Shown here: positions 62,904-64,000 of the stretch, one piece after another
Numbering within the stretch: the first letter of the stretch is position 1
How the letters are laid out: every line of letters starts with the position of its first letter
Origin: Ctena decussata
Taxonomy: Eukaryota; Mollusca; Bivalvia; Lucinida; Lucinidae
Reading direction: 5' to 3'
Assembly (NCBI GenBank): GCA_963989385.1
Contig: OZ022507.1
Location: forward strand, 58,415,400 to 58,479,399
DNA: 64,000 bases
Program-made: the position numbers and the translations under genes
Notes under the pieces: model-generated
Told to the model about the DNA's origin: nothing
What the model saw: only the letters and a program-made list of their open reading frames with translations
The model's database searches: none

Positions 62904-64000
62904 GTGTTGCCATTAGAAACTGAGTTAAACAATGCTACCAGGTTGTATATAAGCTGTCCCTGCTAAAATAAGGCATTTTTCTTGAATAGGTGTGAAAGAA
63001 AAGAAGAGCCCATAGTACTAGAATGCTTTTACATTCACAGTCTTGATTCACAGTTCCTTACAGCAATATATTATACTCAGCATCAATTAACTCACCACCT
63101 TTACACAGTCATATTTTTCTCCAGCATCATGGGGCATGCCGTATCAACATCATATATATCTTATTTTGAAATGTTTCATTATGCCTATTATAACAAATGC
63201 TGTGAGTGTGTGACGTAAGCTATGGAATCAAGAAACAAAATACTTTGTATAAATTTCATTTCACAGAAAGTCGTTGTTGTTGGATTTTGCTACAGAAAGG
63301 CGGCCCAATAGCTCTATTCGTGGTAAAATGCATGAAATAATTTATCTTGAGAGTCTCAGTTTTGTCATGATTGTAGTTGACAGTGATAAGCCAACTTTTA
63401 ACAAACATAACGTCCCTGGGTTTCACATAAAAAGGTTAATTAATTAAGTGGGTCATTTTAATTGGAAAAAAATAAATAAATGGTAAAAATACAATGTACA
63501 AGCGTGGGACCCATTCATTGTCCTAGCAATTTATCATATTTCCCAAAAAACGTTCCTCTTTCTTTTTTGCCAGTCAAATGGCTCAAGAGATGCAAATCAA
63601 TCCACATTTTATCACTAGAGTGCAGGTAGTACTGCTTATCATTATTATGATTTGTGTTTAGAACAAGAAAAGTTACAGCATGTAACAAATGACCCCACAG
63701 GCCCCTCAATCTGACCTTTGAGCCCAATTTTTTTTACTTTAACTATGGGCATGGAACCCGTGTCTTACCATAAAACATATGGTCTCCATTTTCTTTTATT
63801 CTCTGTGATATTCAAATGCACTTCAGAAGTCGAACATTATTCATTGGGACATAATTCCACCACTAACCAAACAGTCAAATTCTTGGGTGTGAGAGCCTAT
63901 GTAAATTTCGCACCTGACATTACTTATCACTATGCTTTACCTTTCTATTAAGTTTGATCATATTCGCTTCAGCGGTTTTGCCTGGTCATGGAGACAGGGC
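62904..64000. other. Stretch without a gene
   Basis: AT-rich, no recognised repeat or exon. The segment after 63715 (GACCTTTGAGCCCAATTTTT, CACCTGACATTAC) has the style of the tandem-type elements but no second unit is visible before the window ends. Confidence 0.4.

Overview
This 64 kb window is eukaryotic nuclear DNA. It is AT-rich, almost free of coding sequence, and packed with repeats. Palindromic foldback elements, tRNA-derived SINEs, and elements that open with hairpin-like ends and carry internal 100-450 bp tandem repeats (the AGCTCACCTG and TACCCCGCC types) look like the repeat landscape of a bivalve mollusc, most likely a heterodont or veneroid clam or mussel. That placement rests on familiarity with repeat style and is an inference; no species-diagnostic gene is present.

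Genes: one internal exon is well supported (11999-12190, + strand, phase 1/1, clean AG and GT sites). It belongs to a protein I cannot name with confidence (weak resemblance to EBAG9/RCAS1). Two candidate exons (about 59210-59392 and 61557-61687) are much weaker. A 3' end of a non-LTR retrotransposon reverse transcriptase lies at 24348-24821 (- strand). Most of the window is probably intronic or intergenic.

Repeats by region. 0-10 kb: TTAA-flanked hairpin MITEs, a DR4-bearing tandem element (5772-6690) and a 150-bp tandem element (7207-8500). 10-20 kb: the exon, a PIF/Harbinger-like TIR element (12943-14032, TAA duplication), a 0.5 kb TIR element with 61-bp internal repeats (15673-16184) and a 333-bp foldback (19079-19411). 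20-30 kb: more MITEs, the LINE end abutting a mariner-like MITE, a 1 kb TA-flanked TIR element and two more foldbacks. 30-40 kb: several SINE families, a CRE/CRE/TATA cluster (33240-33316) and an old tandem segmental duplication (36.2-38.8 kb). 40-50 kb: a 31-bp minisatellite, a tandem array carrying perfect palindromic nuclear-receptor sites (41690-42430), and a 54-bp satellite (43740-44680) apparently interrupted by a 1.7 kb element. 50-57 kb: a 4.2 kb TTAA-flanked element (50866-55107) with a nested 0.87 kb TTAA foldback, then two tandem-repeat elements. 57-64 kb: more MITEs and foldbacks.

The most interesting signal is a family of five foldback elements (90, 207, 333, 333 and 333 bp) with 5-CACAGGG termini, 5-bp target duplications (three perfect, two with one mismatch), and arms built from repeats of a ~30-bp module. 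A second, unrelated foldback (60685-60925) also starts with 5-CAC and has a perfect 5-bp duplication. These two features together match what is known of Transib/RAG-like transposons, so both families could be non-autonomous partners of such an enzyme; this is inference. Other points worth checking are a MITE ending 24 bp upstream of the only solid exon, and tandem elements that spread consensus ERE (AGGTCAnnnTGACCT) and DR4 hormone-receptor motifs.
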